NCBI RefSeq assembly: GCF_019457945.1
Contig: NZ_JAHZSU010000001.1
Span: 62,001-126,000 of the forward strand
From: Ornithinimicrobium laminariae
Lineage (GTDB): Bacteria > Actinomycetota > Actinomycetes > Actinomycetales > Dermatophilaceae
Reading direction: 5' to 3'
Length of the DNA: 64,000 nucleotides
Numbering within the stretch: the first letter of the stretch is position 1; each line of letters starts with the position of its first letter. The notes below the pieces were generated by a model. That model saw nothing but the letters and a program-made list of their open reading frames with translations, was not told the origin of the DNA and did no database searches. Below are positions 34,063-43,308 of the stretch, one piece after another. Position numbers and translations under genes: made by a program.

Positions 34063-34689
34063 TTAGGCCAGAGTGCGCAGCGCGGACTCCAGCAAAAGCA
34101 CCGTGCTGGTGGCGCCAGGGTCCTGGTGGCCCTTGCTCCGCTCGCCGAGATAACTCGCGCGCCCCTTCCGAGCAACCAAATCAACCGTTGCGTCGCGGCC
34201 CTGCTTGGCGCCGTCAACAGCGGCCTGCAGAGCTGCCTGGAGGTCGCCTCCGTCGGTCACGGCTGCGTCGTAAGCTTCAAGCGCTGGCGACCACGCATCG
34301 AACATGGTCTTGTCGCCAACTTCGGCCTTGCCGCGGGCTAGAACTCCGCCTACACCGGCATGAAGCGCCTTGCCAAAGGTGGCCGCGTCGATGTCTTCAG
34401 CGTCGCCCAGGGCACCACCGAGGCGCAGGAAGAACGTGCCAAAGAGTGGCCCGGACGCGCCACCGACGTTGCTGACCAACGTCATACCCACCTTTTTGAG
34501 GTATGCGGCGCTGTTGTCGAATTCTTCAGCCTCGGCGAGGGCTGCCGTCTTGCTGGTGCCTCGGGTCATGTTGCTTCCGTGGTCACCGTCGCCGATAGCC
34601 CGGTCGAGGTCGGTCAGATGCTCAGCATTTTGACCGATAACCTCAGCAAAGTCCGACATCCATGCTTGGAAAGCGCTCAAGGCAGCCAT
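34063..34689 (-). CDS. dhaL: dihydroxyacetone kinase, ADP-binding subunit
   Basis: 208-residue all-helical subunit. It keeps a permanently bound ADP that is rephosphorylated by DhaM and then phosphorylates dihydroxyacetone held by DhaK. The magnesium-ADP site is AIGDGDHGSNMTRG (Asp29, Asp34, Asp36 with His37), and NVGGASGPLFGTFF contributes the phosphate loop. Its ATG overlaps the dhaK stop by one base (TGATG). Confidence 0.95.
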   Translation of the reverse strand: MAALSAFQAWMSDFAEVIGQNAEHLTDLDRAIGDGDHGSNMTRGTSKTAALAEAEEFDNSAAYLKKVGMTLVSNVGGASGPLFGTFFLRLGGALGDAEDIDAATFGKALHAGVGGVLARGKAEVGDKTMFDAWSPALEAYDAAVTDGGDLQAALQAAVDGAKQGRDATVDLVARKGRASYLGERSKGHQDPGATSTVLLLESALRTLA

Positions 34690-35693
34690 CAGACCCCCCA
34701 GCGCAGACCGGGCGTGTTCACCGGGGCATCCCAGTGACGCAGCATCTCGTCATCAACCTTGAGCAAGGTGAGCGAGCAGCCAGCCATCTCCAACGACGTG
34801 ATGTAGTTGCCGACCAGATTGCGCTCAACCTTGATCCCTGCGGCATCCAGCAGTGCTGCGACCTCGTTGTACATGACGTAAAGCTCGATCAGCGGGGTGC
34901 CTCCCATGCCATTCATCATGGCAATCACCGTGTCGCCCTCGGCCAGGCCAAGATCACTGACCACTGGCTCGGTCAACATAGCAGCGATGTCCTTAGCCGG
35001 AGCCAACTTTTTGGTCTCCCGGCCAGGCTCACCATGGATGCCAATCCCGATCTCCATCTCGTCATCGGCCAGCTCAAAGGTGGGCTTGCCAGCGGCTGGG
35101 ACGGTGCAGGAGGTGAGCGCCATACCCATCGTTGCGCCCTGCTCATTGACTCTGGTCGCCAGGTTGAAGCACTCGTCCAGGGTCGCGCCGTCTTCTGCGG
35201 CAGCGCCCACGATCTTTTCCAGCAACACCGTGACACCTACACCGCGCCGTCCGGCGGTGAACAGTGAGTCTTGGACGGCCACGTCGTCGTCGGTTACGAC
35301 CGAGCGGACCTCAGTGCCTGCCTCGGCTTCGGCTAGCTCGGCGGCCATCTCGAAGTTCAGTACGTCTCCGGTGTAGTTCTTGACGATGTGCAGCACACCC
35401 ACGCCACCATCGACGGCCTTTGTCGCTGCCATCATTTGGTCGGGCACTGGTGAGGTGAACATTTCACCTGCACACGCAGCATCAAGCATGCCGACTCCAA
35501 CGAAGCCTCCATGCAGCGGCTCGTGGCCAGAGCCACCTCCGGACACCAAGCCGACTTTGCCTTCGCGCGGCCCATCCGTGCGATAGATGATGCGGTTTTC
35601 GTGGTCAACTTTGATGCGGTCCGGGTGCGCGGCGGCGATGCCTTGGAGTGCGTCGCTGATCACGTTGTCAGGGTCATTGATCAGTTTCTTCAT
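34689..35693 (-). CDS. dhaK: dihydroxyacetone kinase, substrate-binding subunit
   Basis: 334 residues. DhaK binds dihydroxyacetone covalently through a His, here in [11 protein letters not shown], and presents it to DhaL. Other conserved parts are [18 protein letters not shown] at the start, [12 protein letters not shown], and [14 protein letters not shown]. The start is ATG 35693; a GTG 9 nt upstream is also open. It is the first gene of dhaKLM. No DhaR/DhaS-type regulator or glycerol dehydrogenase is next to it, so control and the source of dihydroxyacetone remain open. Confidence 0.95.
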   Translation of the reverse strand: MKKLINDPDNVISDALQGIAAAHPDRIKVDHENRIIYRTDGPREGKVGLVSGGGSGHEPLHGGFVGVGMLDAACAGEMFTSPVPDQMMAATKAVDGGVGVLHIVKNYTGDVLNFEMAAELAEAEAGTEVRSVVTDDDVAVQDSLFTAGRRGVGVTVLLEKIVGAAAEDGATLDECFNLATRVNEQGATMGMALTSCTVPAAGKPTFELADDEMEIGIGIHGEPGRETKKLAPAKDIAAMLTEPVVSDLGLAEGDTVIAMMNGMGGTPLIELYVMYNEVAALLDAAGIKVERNLVGNYITSLEMAGCSLTLLKVDDEMLRHWDAPVNTPGLRWGV

Positions 35694-35806
35694 GAAGCCC
35701 ACTCAACCACCTGTTGCCCGGGATGACTAGAGGAACTCACGGCGATTTGTGAAGTGGCTCACGTCAAATTAAGAGCAATGTCAGTGCCACCTGGCAGAGT
35801 GCCGTC

Positions 35807-36901
35807 ATGAACACTCCTCGACACTGCGGCTTCGTCCCTGATTATCTGTTGGCGCGCATCGCCAATGCTGATCCGCAACCGCCTCAGGGGTTGTTGGCCA
35901 CCGTTGACGATCAGAGCAAGATTCGATCGCGACGCGAAGTTCGTGCCACCAGGTGGGTTGGTGGGCGACCGCCGCTGCCCGAGTCGGCCGTCGCCACCCA
36001 GAGTGCCGCCGATAGCCCGGCCCGCGAGATTTACGATGCGCTTTCCGGCATTCGGCTACCAGGCGTGCTGGTGCGACTAGAGGGCGCTGGACCGACCGAC
36101 GACCAAGCTGTTACTGATGCTTACGACGGTCTCGGTCTGACCTGGAGCCTGCTCTTTGAGCAATACGGTCGCCGGTCTCTGGACGATACTGGAATGGAGT
36201 TGCTGGCCACGGTGCACTATGGCCGCGACTACGACAATGCCTTCTGGGACGGCTCGCAGATGGTGTTTGGTGACGGCGACGGGGTCTACTTCGAGCCGTT
36301 CACCGCGAGTCTTGACGTGATTGGCCACGAGCTCACGCACGGGCTCATCCAGTTCACCGCTGGACTGGTCTATGTGGCGCAGCCTGGCGCGCTCAATGAA
36401 TCCATCAGTGACGTCTTTGGTTCACTGGTCCGGCAGCGCGCCCTTGACCAGACTGCAAATGAGGCTGATTGGCTTGTCGGCGCTGACATCTTGACCGACG
36501 CGGTCGCTGGCGATGGGCTGCGTTCGCTCAAGGCCCCAGGCACGGCATACGACGACCCGATTCTGGGCGTTGACCCACAGCCGGCTCACATGCGCGACTA
36601 CGCCGATCTGCCACACGATGAGAGTGGCGACAACGGAGGAGTCCACATCAACTCCGGGATCCCCAACCATGCCTTCTATCTCGCGGCCACCCGGCTGGGC
36701 GGCACGGCCTGGGATCAGGCAGGGCAGGTCTGGTTTGACGTGCTCTCAACACCCGGGATGATCGCCAAAGACGCTTCATTCCAAGACTTCGCAGCCGCCA
36801 CGGTTCGTGCAGCCGAGGGGCGATTCGGCGTTGGCGGAGATGTGGCTGGTGCTGTTGCCTCGGGATGGCGTGATGTCGGGCTCGAGGTCACCAAGAGCTG
36901 A
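35807..36901 (+). CDS. protealysin-like M4 metallopeptidase
   Basis: 364-residue thermolysin-family zinc protease. Zinc ligands are His174 and His178 (HELTHG) and Glu198 in GALNESISDVFG. The catalytic His is expected in the NSGIPNHAFYLAA region. The N-terminus HCGFVPDYLLARIA matches the short propeptide of protealysin-type enzymes, and no signal peptide is visible, so the enzyme may stay in the cytoplasm or leave by an unusual route. Protealysin genes are often followed by a small inhibitor gene (emfourin); here the next gene is era on the opposite strand. Confidence 0.93.
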   Translation: MNTPRHCGFVPDYLLARIANADPQPPQGLLATVDDQSKIRSRREVRATRWVGGRPPLPESAVATQSAADSPAREIYDALSGIRLPGVLVRLEGAGPTDDQAVTDAYDGLGLTWSLLFEQYGRRSLDDTGMELLATVHYGRDYDNAFWDGSQMVFGDGDGVYFEPFTASLDVIGHELTHGLIQFTAGLVYVAQPGALNESISDVFGSLVRQRALDQTANEADWLVGADILTDAVAGDGLRSLKAPGTAYDDPILGVDPQPAHMRDYADLPHDESGDNGGVHINSGIPNHAFYLAATRLGGTAWDQAGQVWFDVLSTPGMIAKDASFQDFAAATVRAAEGRFGVGGDVAGAVASGWRDVGLEVTKS

Positions 36902-36922
36902 AAGCGCTCAAGCACAGGCCGG

Positions 36923-37849
36923 TTAGAAGCCCAGCTTTTGCAACTGCTTGGGGTCCCGTTGCCAGTCCTTAGCCACCTTGACGTGAAGGTCGAGATAGAC
37001 GCGATGGCCCACCAGTTTCTCGATGCCTTTGCGCGCCTGGGTGCCCACATCGCGTAGTCGGGAACCGCCCCGGCCGATGATGATGGCCTTCTGGCTGGGG
37101 CGCTCGACAAAGACGTGCACCCGGATGTCATCCATGGGCTTGCCCTCTGGGCGGTCTTCGCGGGGCACGATCTCGTCGACGACCACTGCCAACGAGTGCG
37201 GCAACTCATCACGAACGCCTTCGAGCGCGGCTTCGCGAACCAATTCGGCAATCATGACGGTCATCGACTCATCGGTCAGCATTCCCTCGGGATAAAGCGC
37301 GGGGCCTTCGGGGAGATAAGAGACGAGCACATCTGCCACTTCGTCGACCTGGTCACCGTTCACGGCTGAGCAAGGCACGATCTCGTCCCAGTCGCCCAAC
37401 TTGTCGATAGCCATCAAGTGCTGGGCCATCCGGTCCCGATCGACCGCGTCAGACTTTGTCGCCAAGGCCACGATTTTGATGCCCTTACGGACTTGTCGCA
37501 GCTCGGCTAAGTCGTTGGCGATGTATTGGTCGCCGGGCCCGGGCCACTGGTCGGCCGGCAAGCAGAACCCAATGACATCGACACCCAGCAGGGTCTCGCG
37601 CACCAGATCATTCAGCCGCTCACCCAGCAGCGACCGCGGTCGGTGCAATCCAGGGGTGTCTACCAAGACAAGTTGGGAGTCTTCGGCGTTACGAACTCCG
37701 CGGATAGCGTGCCGCGTCGTCTGCGGCTTGCTTGAGGTAATGGCGACCTTGTCACCCACTAAGGCATTCGTGAGCGTGGACTTGCCCGCATTGGGGCGCC
37801 CGATCAAGCACGCGAAGCCAGAACGGAAGGGAACTGACTTTGAAGACAT
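36923..37849 (-). CDS. era: GTPase Era
   Basis: 308-residue ribosome-assembly GTPase. The N-terminal G domain has GRPNAGKST (G1), TTRHAIRG (G2 region), DTPGLHRP (G3) and ATKSDAVD (G4-like; the standard motif is NKxD, here TKSD). The C-terminal KH domain carries IIIGRGGSRLRDVGTQARKGIE and binds the 3' end of 16S rRNA. Same strand as the CBS-protein, ybeY and phoH genes upstream, as in other actinobacteria. Confidence 0.95.
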   Translation of the reverse strand: MSSKSVPFRSGFACLIGRPNAGKSTLTNALVGDKVAITSSKPQTTRHAIRGVRNAEDSQLVLVDTPGLHRPRSLLGERLNDLVRETLLGVDVIGFCLPADQWPGPGDQYIANDLAELRQVRKGIKIVALATKSDAVDRDRMAQHLMAIDKLGDWDEIVPCSAVNGDQVDEVADVLVSYLPEGPALYPEGMLTDESMTVMIAELVREAALEGVRDELPHSLAVVVDEIVPREDRPEGKPMDDIRVHVFVERPSQKAIIIGRGGSRLRDVGTQARKGIEKLVGHRVYLDLHVKVAKDWQRDPKQLQKLGF

Positions 37850-37939
37850 ACCCTCACTCTACCCGCGTCCCATGCGCCGATTCACTCGCGATGCACCAGA
37901 AAATTCTGGCTCCATGGCAGATGAAAAGGCGCATAGGGG

Positions 37940-39307
37940 TCAGTTGGCGTCGACTCGATTCGCATCTGACTGTTCGTTGGCTTCTTCGACATCACTGACG
38001 AGTTCGCCATCTTCGGCTGCGTCCTCATCGCTCTCGTCATCCTCGACCGACTGGTTGCGCATGTCGGCCACGATCACCGTCGCCACGCGTCGACGGCGAC
38101 CAGCCATCCGCTCGGCGGTGAGTTCCAACCCGCCAATCTCTGCACTCGATCCGACGATCGGCACCTGCCCGGTTAGTGCCGCTAACAGACCACCAACCGT
38201 GTCGACATCTTCGATTTCGATTTCCATGTCGAACAGGTCACCTAGGTCGTCGACCGACATCGTCGCTGGGACTCGCGTTGTGCCGTCAGCGAGTTCTTCA
38301 ACCTCAACGACGTCACGGTCGTATTCGTCGGTGATCTCGCCAACGATCTCTTCGAGAATGTCCTCAATGGTGACCAAGCCAGCCGTGCCGCCGTATTCAT
38401 CAATCACGATGGCGAAGTGCAAGCGTTGGGCCTGCATTTCCCGCAGCAAACCATCGACGGCCTTGCTGTCGGGCACTCGCAAAACACCACGCATGACCTC
38501 AGTGACGCTGATGCCGCTGACTTCTTGACCGCCGGCATTGACCTTGCGCGCAACGTCCTTGAAGTACAAGGTGCCCAGCACGTCATCGCTGCCCTCACCA
38601 ATAACCGGCATGCGGGAGAAGCCTGACCGCAAGAACAGCGACATAGCCTGCCGCAAAGTGCGATCCTTGCCGATCGTGACCATGTCCGGCCGGGGCACCA
38701 TCACCTCACGCGCAACGGTGTCACCCAACTCAAAGATTGAGTGGATCATTTCCCGCTCGCCCTCTTCGATCATGGCGCTTTCGCCAGCCAGATCGACCAG
38801 ACCCCGCAACTCCGCCTCGGAGGCAAACGGACCCTCGTCATACCCAGAACCGGGGGTGACCGCATTACCAAAGGTGACCAGCAATTTAGCGATGGGCCCT
38901 AGGACCGTACGCAGCAGGTTGACGACTGGAGCCGCCTGCAGCGCCACCTTGTCCACGTTTTGACGTGCCAACGTCCGCGGCGAGACCCCAACGACCACGA
39001 AAGAGACAACCGCCATGATAGCGACCGCGATCAGCGCGGTCTGCCAGTGGCTGTTGGTCTGTGTATCGACGGCAACAGCCACAGCGACAGCCGCCAACGC
39101 CTCAGCGATAACGCGGGTGAAGTTAGTGACCGCGAGGTAGGGCGCTGAGTCACTGACAATCTTGACCAGCGACTTGGATCCACGGAAGCCTTCACCGGAC
39201 AACTGCTCGGCGTGGTGACGCGACATGCGAGAGATCGCGGTTTCGGCTCCAGCGAGCAAAAAGGCGATCAGGATGGCGGTAATTGCCACCAGAATGAGGG
39301 AAGTCAT
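37940..39307 (-). CDS. CNNM/CBS-domain membrane protein (HlyC/CorC family)
   Basis: 455 residues. The N-terminal membrane domain (about 1-130, with AFLLAGAETAISRMSRHH) is of the DUF21/CNNM type linked to divalent-cation transport. Then come two CBS domains (VMVPRPDMVTIGKDRTLRQAMSLFL region and the VPDSKAVDGLLREMQ region), the IVIDEYGGTAGLVTIEDILEEIVGEI motif, and a CorC/HlyC-type transporter-associated domain. The C-terminal tail is acidic. Likely role in magnesium or cobalt homeostasis; the haemolysin name is historical. It lies in the conserved era-ybeY neighbourhood. Confidence 0.92.
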   Translation of the reverse strand: MTSLILVAITAILIAFLLAGAETAISRMSRHHAEQLSGEGFRGSKSLVKIVSDSAPYLAVTNFTRVIAEALAAVAVAVAVDTQTNSHWQTALIAVAIMAVVSFVVVGVSPRTLARQNVDKVALQAAPVVNLLRTVLGPIAKLLVTFGNAVTPGSGYDEGPFASEAELRGLVDLAGESAMIEEGEREMIHSIFELGDTVAREVMVPRPDMVTIGKDRTLRQAMSLFLRSGFSRMPVIGEGSDDVLGTLYFKDVARKVNAGGQEVSGISVTEVMRGVLRVPDSKAVDGLLREMQAQRLHFAIVIDEYGGTAGLVTIEDILEEIVGEITDEYDRDVVEVEELADGTTRVPATMSVDDLGDLFDMEIEIEDVDTVGGLLAALTGQVPIVGSSAEIGGLELTAERMAGRRRRVATVIVADMRNQSVEDDESDEDAAEDGELVSDVEEANEQSDANRVDAN

Positions 39308-39331
39308 AACAGGTAAATAGTCCGAGACGGT

Positions 39332-39838
39332 TTAGGCGCGGTCGCGGCGAGCAGCCGGCGCAGCGCTGGTGGTGCGGCCTCTTTGGGCCAGGTACGAAAG
39401 TAACAACGTTCGTTGCAGGTCAAACATTTCTTTTTCCTCGGCTTCATCAGCGTGATCGAAGCCAAGCAAGTGCAATATGCCGTGCGTGGTAAGCAATAAC
39501 AACTCGTCCGCCACCGAGTGACCGGCTGCTGCGGCCTGTTGCGCGGCGACGTCGGAGCACAACACCACATCTCCCAAGATGCCTTCGGTGCTGGGTTGGT
39601 CATGGCTCCCCGGACGCAACTCATCCATCGGGAAACTCATCACGTCAGTGGGACCCTCAAGGTCCATCCACTGCACGTGCAGAGCCTCCATCGCTGCGGT
39701 GTCGACCAGCGTGATGGTCAACTCGGCAGCGGGGTGGACGTGCATGGCCTCCAACACAAAGCGCGCCAGGTCTTGAAACTCCTGCTCCGGAAGCGCCGAT
39801 GGCACCTGGCCGGACTCATTCAAAACTTCAATGCTCAA
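39332..39838 (-). CDS. ybeY: endoribonuclease YbeY
   Basis: 168 residues. The zinc motif [11 protein letters not shown] carries the three His ligands expected for YbeY. The domain start ([15 protein letters not shown]) and DVMSFPMDE are also typical. It acts in 16S rRNA 3'-end maturation and ribosome quality control. It overlaps phoH by 4 bp. The C-terminal tail is Ala/Arg-rich. Confidence 0.95.
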   Translation of the reverse strand: MSIEVLNESGQVPSALPEQEFQDLARFVLEAMHVHPAAELTITLVDTAAMEALHVQWMDLEGPTDVMSFPMDELRPGSHDQPSTEGILGDVVLCSDVAAQQAAAAGHSVADELLLLTTHGILHLLGFDHADEAEEKEMFDLQRTLLLSYLAQRGRTTSAAPAARRDRA

Positions 39839-40866
39839 CGCGAACCACGTCCACCGACGTACCCGGCAGTGGGCGGGTGCGTAGCGTCGTATTGGCCGTA
39901 GGCATCAACGATCCTGCCGACCAGGTTGTGGCGCACCACGTCTTGGCTGGTCAGGTTGGAGAAGTGAACATCTTCAACGCCATCCAGGATCTCTTGCACA
40001 ACTCGCAACCCGGATGTGGTGCCACCCGGAAGATCGACCTGAGTCACGTCGCCGGTGACGACCATACGGGAACCGAAGCCCAGACGGGTCAAGAACATCT
40101 TCATCTGCTCAGCCGAGGTGTTTTGAGCTTCGTCCAAGATGATGAATGCATCGTTCAGAGTGCGACCGCGCATATAGGCCAGCGGGGCCACTTCAATCGT
40201 GCCTGCCGCCATCAGCCGCGGGATGGAATCCGGGTCAACCATGTCGTGCAGGGCGTCATATAGCGGGCGCAAGTATGGGTCAATCTTGTCGTTGAGTGAT
40301 CCGGGAAGGAATCCCAACCGCTCACCCGCCTCAACTGCTGGCCTGGTCAAAATAATGCGATTGATCTCTTTGGCCTGCAAAGCTGCGACGGCCTTGGCCA
40401 TCGCCAAGTATGTCTTACCAGTTCCGGCCGGACCGATCCCAAACACGATGGTGTGGGTGTCGATGGCGTCGACGTAGTGCTTTTGGTTCAGCGTCTTTGG
40501 CCTAATCGCTTTGCCGCGACTGCTCAAGATGTTCATCGTGAGCACGTCAGCGGGGCGGTCTTGTGTCTGCCCCCGCAACATCCCGATCGAGCGTTCGACG
40601 GCATTGCGATCCAAGGCGTGACCGTTGTTGGTCACCGAAACCAGCTCATCGATCAACCGCTCAAGGAGCGCCATTTCGGCGGACTCCCCCGCCAGTCGAA
40701 ACTCGTTGCCCCGGACGTGGATGTCGAGTTTGGGGAAACTGCGCTCAATGGTCCGCAACAGCTCGTCCCGTGAGCCGACGAGAGCCACCATGGGCACATC
40801 GCTGGGGACGGTGATGACGTGCACGGGTTGTTGGTCAGGTGCTGGCGATTCGGGTAGTTCAGGCAT
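39835..40866 (-). CDS. phoH: PhoH-like ATPase
   Basis: 343 residues. An N-terminal KH-like region (about 20-75) precedes a P-loop ATPase domain with Walker [14 protein letters not shown], Walker [13 protein letters not shown], and [10 protein letters not shown]. It is a predicted RNA-associated helicase or ATPase; the phoH-ybeY pair is widely conserved and connects to rRNA processing. Start ATG 40866, 8 bp after the HIT gene stop. Confidence 0.94.
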   Translation of the reverse strand: MPELPESPAPDQQPVHVITVPSDVPMVALVGSRDELLRTIERSFPKLDIHVRGNEFRLAGESAEMALLERLIDELVSVTNNGHALDRNAVERSIGMLRGQTQDRPADVLTMNILSSRGKAIRPKTLNQKHYVDAIDTHTIVFGIGPAGTGKTYLAMAKAVAALQAKEINRIILTRPAVEAGERLGFLPGSLNDKIDPYLRPLYDALHDMVDPDSIPRLMAAGTIEVAPLAYMRGRTLNDAFIILDEAQNTSAEQMKMFLTRLGFGSRMVVTGDVTQVDLPGGTTSGLRVVQEILDGVEDVHFSNLTSQDVVRHNLVGRIVDAYGQYDATHPPTAGYVGGRGSR

Positions 40867-40874
40867 GAGACTTC

Positions 40875-41234
40875 CTATTCTACTCCTGCCGATCCAACCA
40901 GCGCCCCGAGGTCGCGTCCGCCCAACACGTGCAGGTGCACGTGGTTCACCGTTTGCCCAGCATCGTCGCCGACGTTGGACTCGAGTCGATAGCCAGAGGT
41001 GGCGATTCCCTCCTGATCAGCCACTTGCCCAGCCACGACAAATAGCTCGGCAGCCACCAGTGGGTTCACCTCAGCCAACTCAGCAGCCGTGGCGTAATGC
41101 TCCCGCGGAATCACCAGCACATGCACGGGCGCCGCCGGGGCAATGTCACGAAAAGCGATGACGTTCTCGGTGCGGGCAACAACTTCGGCGGGTATGTCGC
41201 CGGTTGCGATGGCGCAAAACAGGCAGTCAGTCAT
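40875..41234 (-). CDS. HIT-family nucleotide-binding protein
   Basis: 119 residues. The His-triad motif HVHLHVLGG is near the C-terminus, the N-terminus CLFCAIATGDIPAEVV is typical, and Cys4/Cys7 are a possible zinc pair. It hydrolyses nucleotide phosphoramidates such as AMP-lysine or AMP-NH2. The start is ATG 41234, overlapping the MFS gene stop by 4 bp; the long open frame upstream lies inside that gene. Confidence 0.93.
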   Translation of the reverse strand: MTDCLFCAIATGDIPAEVVARTENVIAFRDIAPAAPVHVLVIPREHYATAAELAEVNPLVAAELFVVAGQVADQEGIATSGYRLESNVGDDAGQTVNHVHLHVLGGRDLGALVGSAGVE

Positions 41235-42562
41235 ACCGAAACAGTAGTGCGCGTCCGCTTCGCTGTCGCTACCGCCACCCCGCCAGCCAGCGCAGATACC
41301 ACTGCAACCGAAACAAAGGCGGTCTGCGGCGACGTCGCATAGAAGAACCCAAAAGCCGCTCCCGAAAGCGCCAAAACCCCTGCACTGGCTAGAGCTTCGC
41401 TGACCTGAAGCGACGATGAGTTCTTGCCAACTTCTGATTCTGGTGACAACCGCAGCGTCAACAGCGACGTGATCGGATATGCCAATCCGACTCCGGCCGA
41501 TGTCCAACCCCAGATCGCCAGGACTGTCCACCCAGGTGAATCGACACCTAGCGCCAGCACTAGTGAGGCCAGACCGATCAAGATGATGACGGACCCGTGG
41601 ACCAGCAACTCATTGCGCCCGGCCCGATCAGCCAACTTGCTCTGCGCCCACGAACCAACTGTCCAGGTCACCGATCCAACCGCGAGAATCGCGCCAGCCC
41701 AAGCCGGCGAATACCCGTGAATCTCTTGCAACATCAACGGCAAATATGCTTCCGCAGCGATGAAGGACGCACCGATTGCTCCCCGAGCCGCAATGACCGA
41801 GGGCAGCCCTGGCACCAGGCGCAGAGTGCCAGCCGGCAGGAGGTGCGAGGACGCCAGGAGCAGCAACATCACCATGGGCACTGCCAACACGGCACGCCAC
41901 CCGGCAATGTCTTCAGCCAGCACATTGAGCACTGCGGCGCTCAGGGCTGCCACACCCGCCCAGAGCAGCGTGCTGACTTTGAGGTAGGCCGCGTCGTCAC
42001 TGGGCCGGGTCTTTCTCAGTGCGGGCCAAATCACGATGAGAGCGACGAGCACCAATGGGATGACTCCCAAAAACACCCAGCGCCAACCCCACTGCTCGAC
42101 GACGACACCGGTCAGGACCGGGCCCGCTAATCCAGGGATCACCCAAGCCGCGGCCAGCATCGAAAACAGCGCTGGCCTGCGTTCATCGGGCACGCCTTGG
42201 GCGATGATGACGTAGATAGACACCGTCGCCAGGCCGCTCCCCCACCCTTGCAGTCCACGCCCGACAACGAAGAGCTCCATCGTCGGCGCGAGGCCAGCGA
42301 GCAATAGGCCCCCAGCAAAGCTGAGACAACCGGTGAGCAGCACTGGTTTGGGGCCAGAGTGGTCCGACCACCAGCCACTCACCATCATCCCGACGACGCT
42401 GGTGGCGACAGTGGCACCGAAGGCCAACGAATACAGCGCTAAACCGTCAAGGTCGCGGGCCACCGATGGCATAGCGGTGCCGACCGCAATGTATTCAATG
42501 GCAAACAACGTAATGAGGCCGGCCGCGCCCCAGGTGATGCTGCGTGTCGAAACGTCGCTCAT
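41231..42562 (-). CDS. MFS transporter, DHA2/drug-efflux-like
   Basis: 443 residues with about 12-14 hydrophobic segments. The intracellular loop motif A-like sequence is VSGWWSDHSGPKPVLLTG (about residues 62-79) and motif C-like GLAGPVLTGVVVEQWGWRWVF follows transmembrane helix 5. This pattern is typical of proton-driven drug exporters; the substrate is unknown. It is inserted between rsmE and the HIT gene in an otherwise conserved housekeeping order, with overlaps on both sides. Confidence 0.88.
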   Translation of the reverse strand: MSDVSTRSITWGAAGLITLFAIEYIAVGTAMPSVARDLDGLALYSLAFGATVATSVVGMMVSGWWSDHSGPKPVLLTGCLSFAGGLLLAGLAPTMELFVVGRGLQGWGSGLATVSIYVIIAQGVPDERRPALFSMLAAAWVIPGLAGPVLTGVVVEQWGWRWVFLGVIPLVLVALIVIWPALRKTRPSDDAAYLKVSTLLWAGVAALSAAVLNVLAEDIAGWRAVLAVPMVMLLLLASSHLLPAGTLRLVPGLPSVIAARGAIGASFIAAEAYLPLMLQEIHGYSPAWAGAILAVGSVTWTVGSWAQSKLADRAGRNELLVHGSVIILIGLASLVLALGVDSPGWTVLAIWGWTSAGVGLAYPITSLLTLRLSPESEVGKNSSSLQVSEALASAGVLALSGAAFGFFYATSPQTAFVSVAVVSALAGGVAVATAKRTRTTVSV

Positions 42563-43308
42563 TACCGCCAGCGTGTCTGTGCTGACAACACCGCGATTGC
42601 TGCGCTGCCTGCTGTCGAGGTACGCAGCACGGTCGAGCCCAACCGCACAGACCGTGCACCGGCTGCCACGAAGTCGGCCAGTTCGGCTTCAGAAATGCCG
42701 CCTTCGGGGCCAACGATGAGCACGACTTCGCCAGCCTCAGCGGGAACGTCGATCTCAGCCAAAGGCTCCACGGCACTTTCGTGCAAAACCAAAGCGACAT
42801 CCGCCGCCGCGATGCGATCCAGCACTATCTTGCGATCAGCCAACGGCGCCAACTCGGGTATGCGCGAGCGCCGGGCCTGCTTGGTCGCTGCGATGAGCGT
42901 CTGGCGCCACTTCTTCAAGCCTTTGACTGCTCGATCGCCACGCCAACGCACAATGCTGCGATCTGCTTGCCATGGGACGACAGCATCGACGCCGAGTTCG
43001 GTGCCGATCTCAATGGCCAGCAGGTCACGATCTCCCTTGGCTAAAGCCTGGACCAGCGTGAATCTCGGCACTGACGCGGGCTCATGCACCAACTCTTCGA
43101 TCACTGCGCGCAATTCGCCCTTGGCCGTGCCAGACACCGCACAGTGAGCAGTGGCGCCGCTGCCATCGGCTAGCGAAACAGCTTCGCCCGCCTTCAGCCT
43201 GGAGACGTCTGCTGCGTGTCGCCCCTCTGAGCCGCGCAGCACCAACTCGACTCCGACGCTGGCCTCAGCCAACTCGCCGGAGTCGAGTAAGAACAGCGGA
43301 GCACTCAC
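42562..43308 (-). CDS. rsmE: 16S rRNA m3U1498 methyltransferase
   Basis: 248-residue SPOUT-family methyltransferase. The C-terminal knotted SAM site has VLIVGPEGGISEAELADF and VRLGSTVLRTSTAGSAAIAVLS. The N-terminal PUA-like domain binds the ribosomal RNA. It methylates U1498 of 16S rRNA. It overlaps dnaJ by 4 bp, in the conserved hrcA-dnaJ-rsmE order. Confidence 0.95.
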   Translation of the reverse strand: MSAPLFLLDSGELAEASVGVELVLRGSEGRHAADVSRLKAGEAVSLADGSGATAHCAVSGTAKGELRAVIEELVHEPASVPRFTLVQALAKGDRDLLAIEIGTELGVDAVVPWQADRSIVRWRGDRAVKGLKKWRQTLIAATKQARRSRIPELAPLADRKIVLDRIAAADVALVLHESAVEPLAEIDVPAEAGEVVLIVGPEGGISEAELADFVAAGARSVRLGSTVLRTSTAGSAAIAVLSAQTRWR

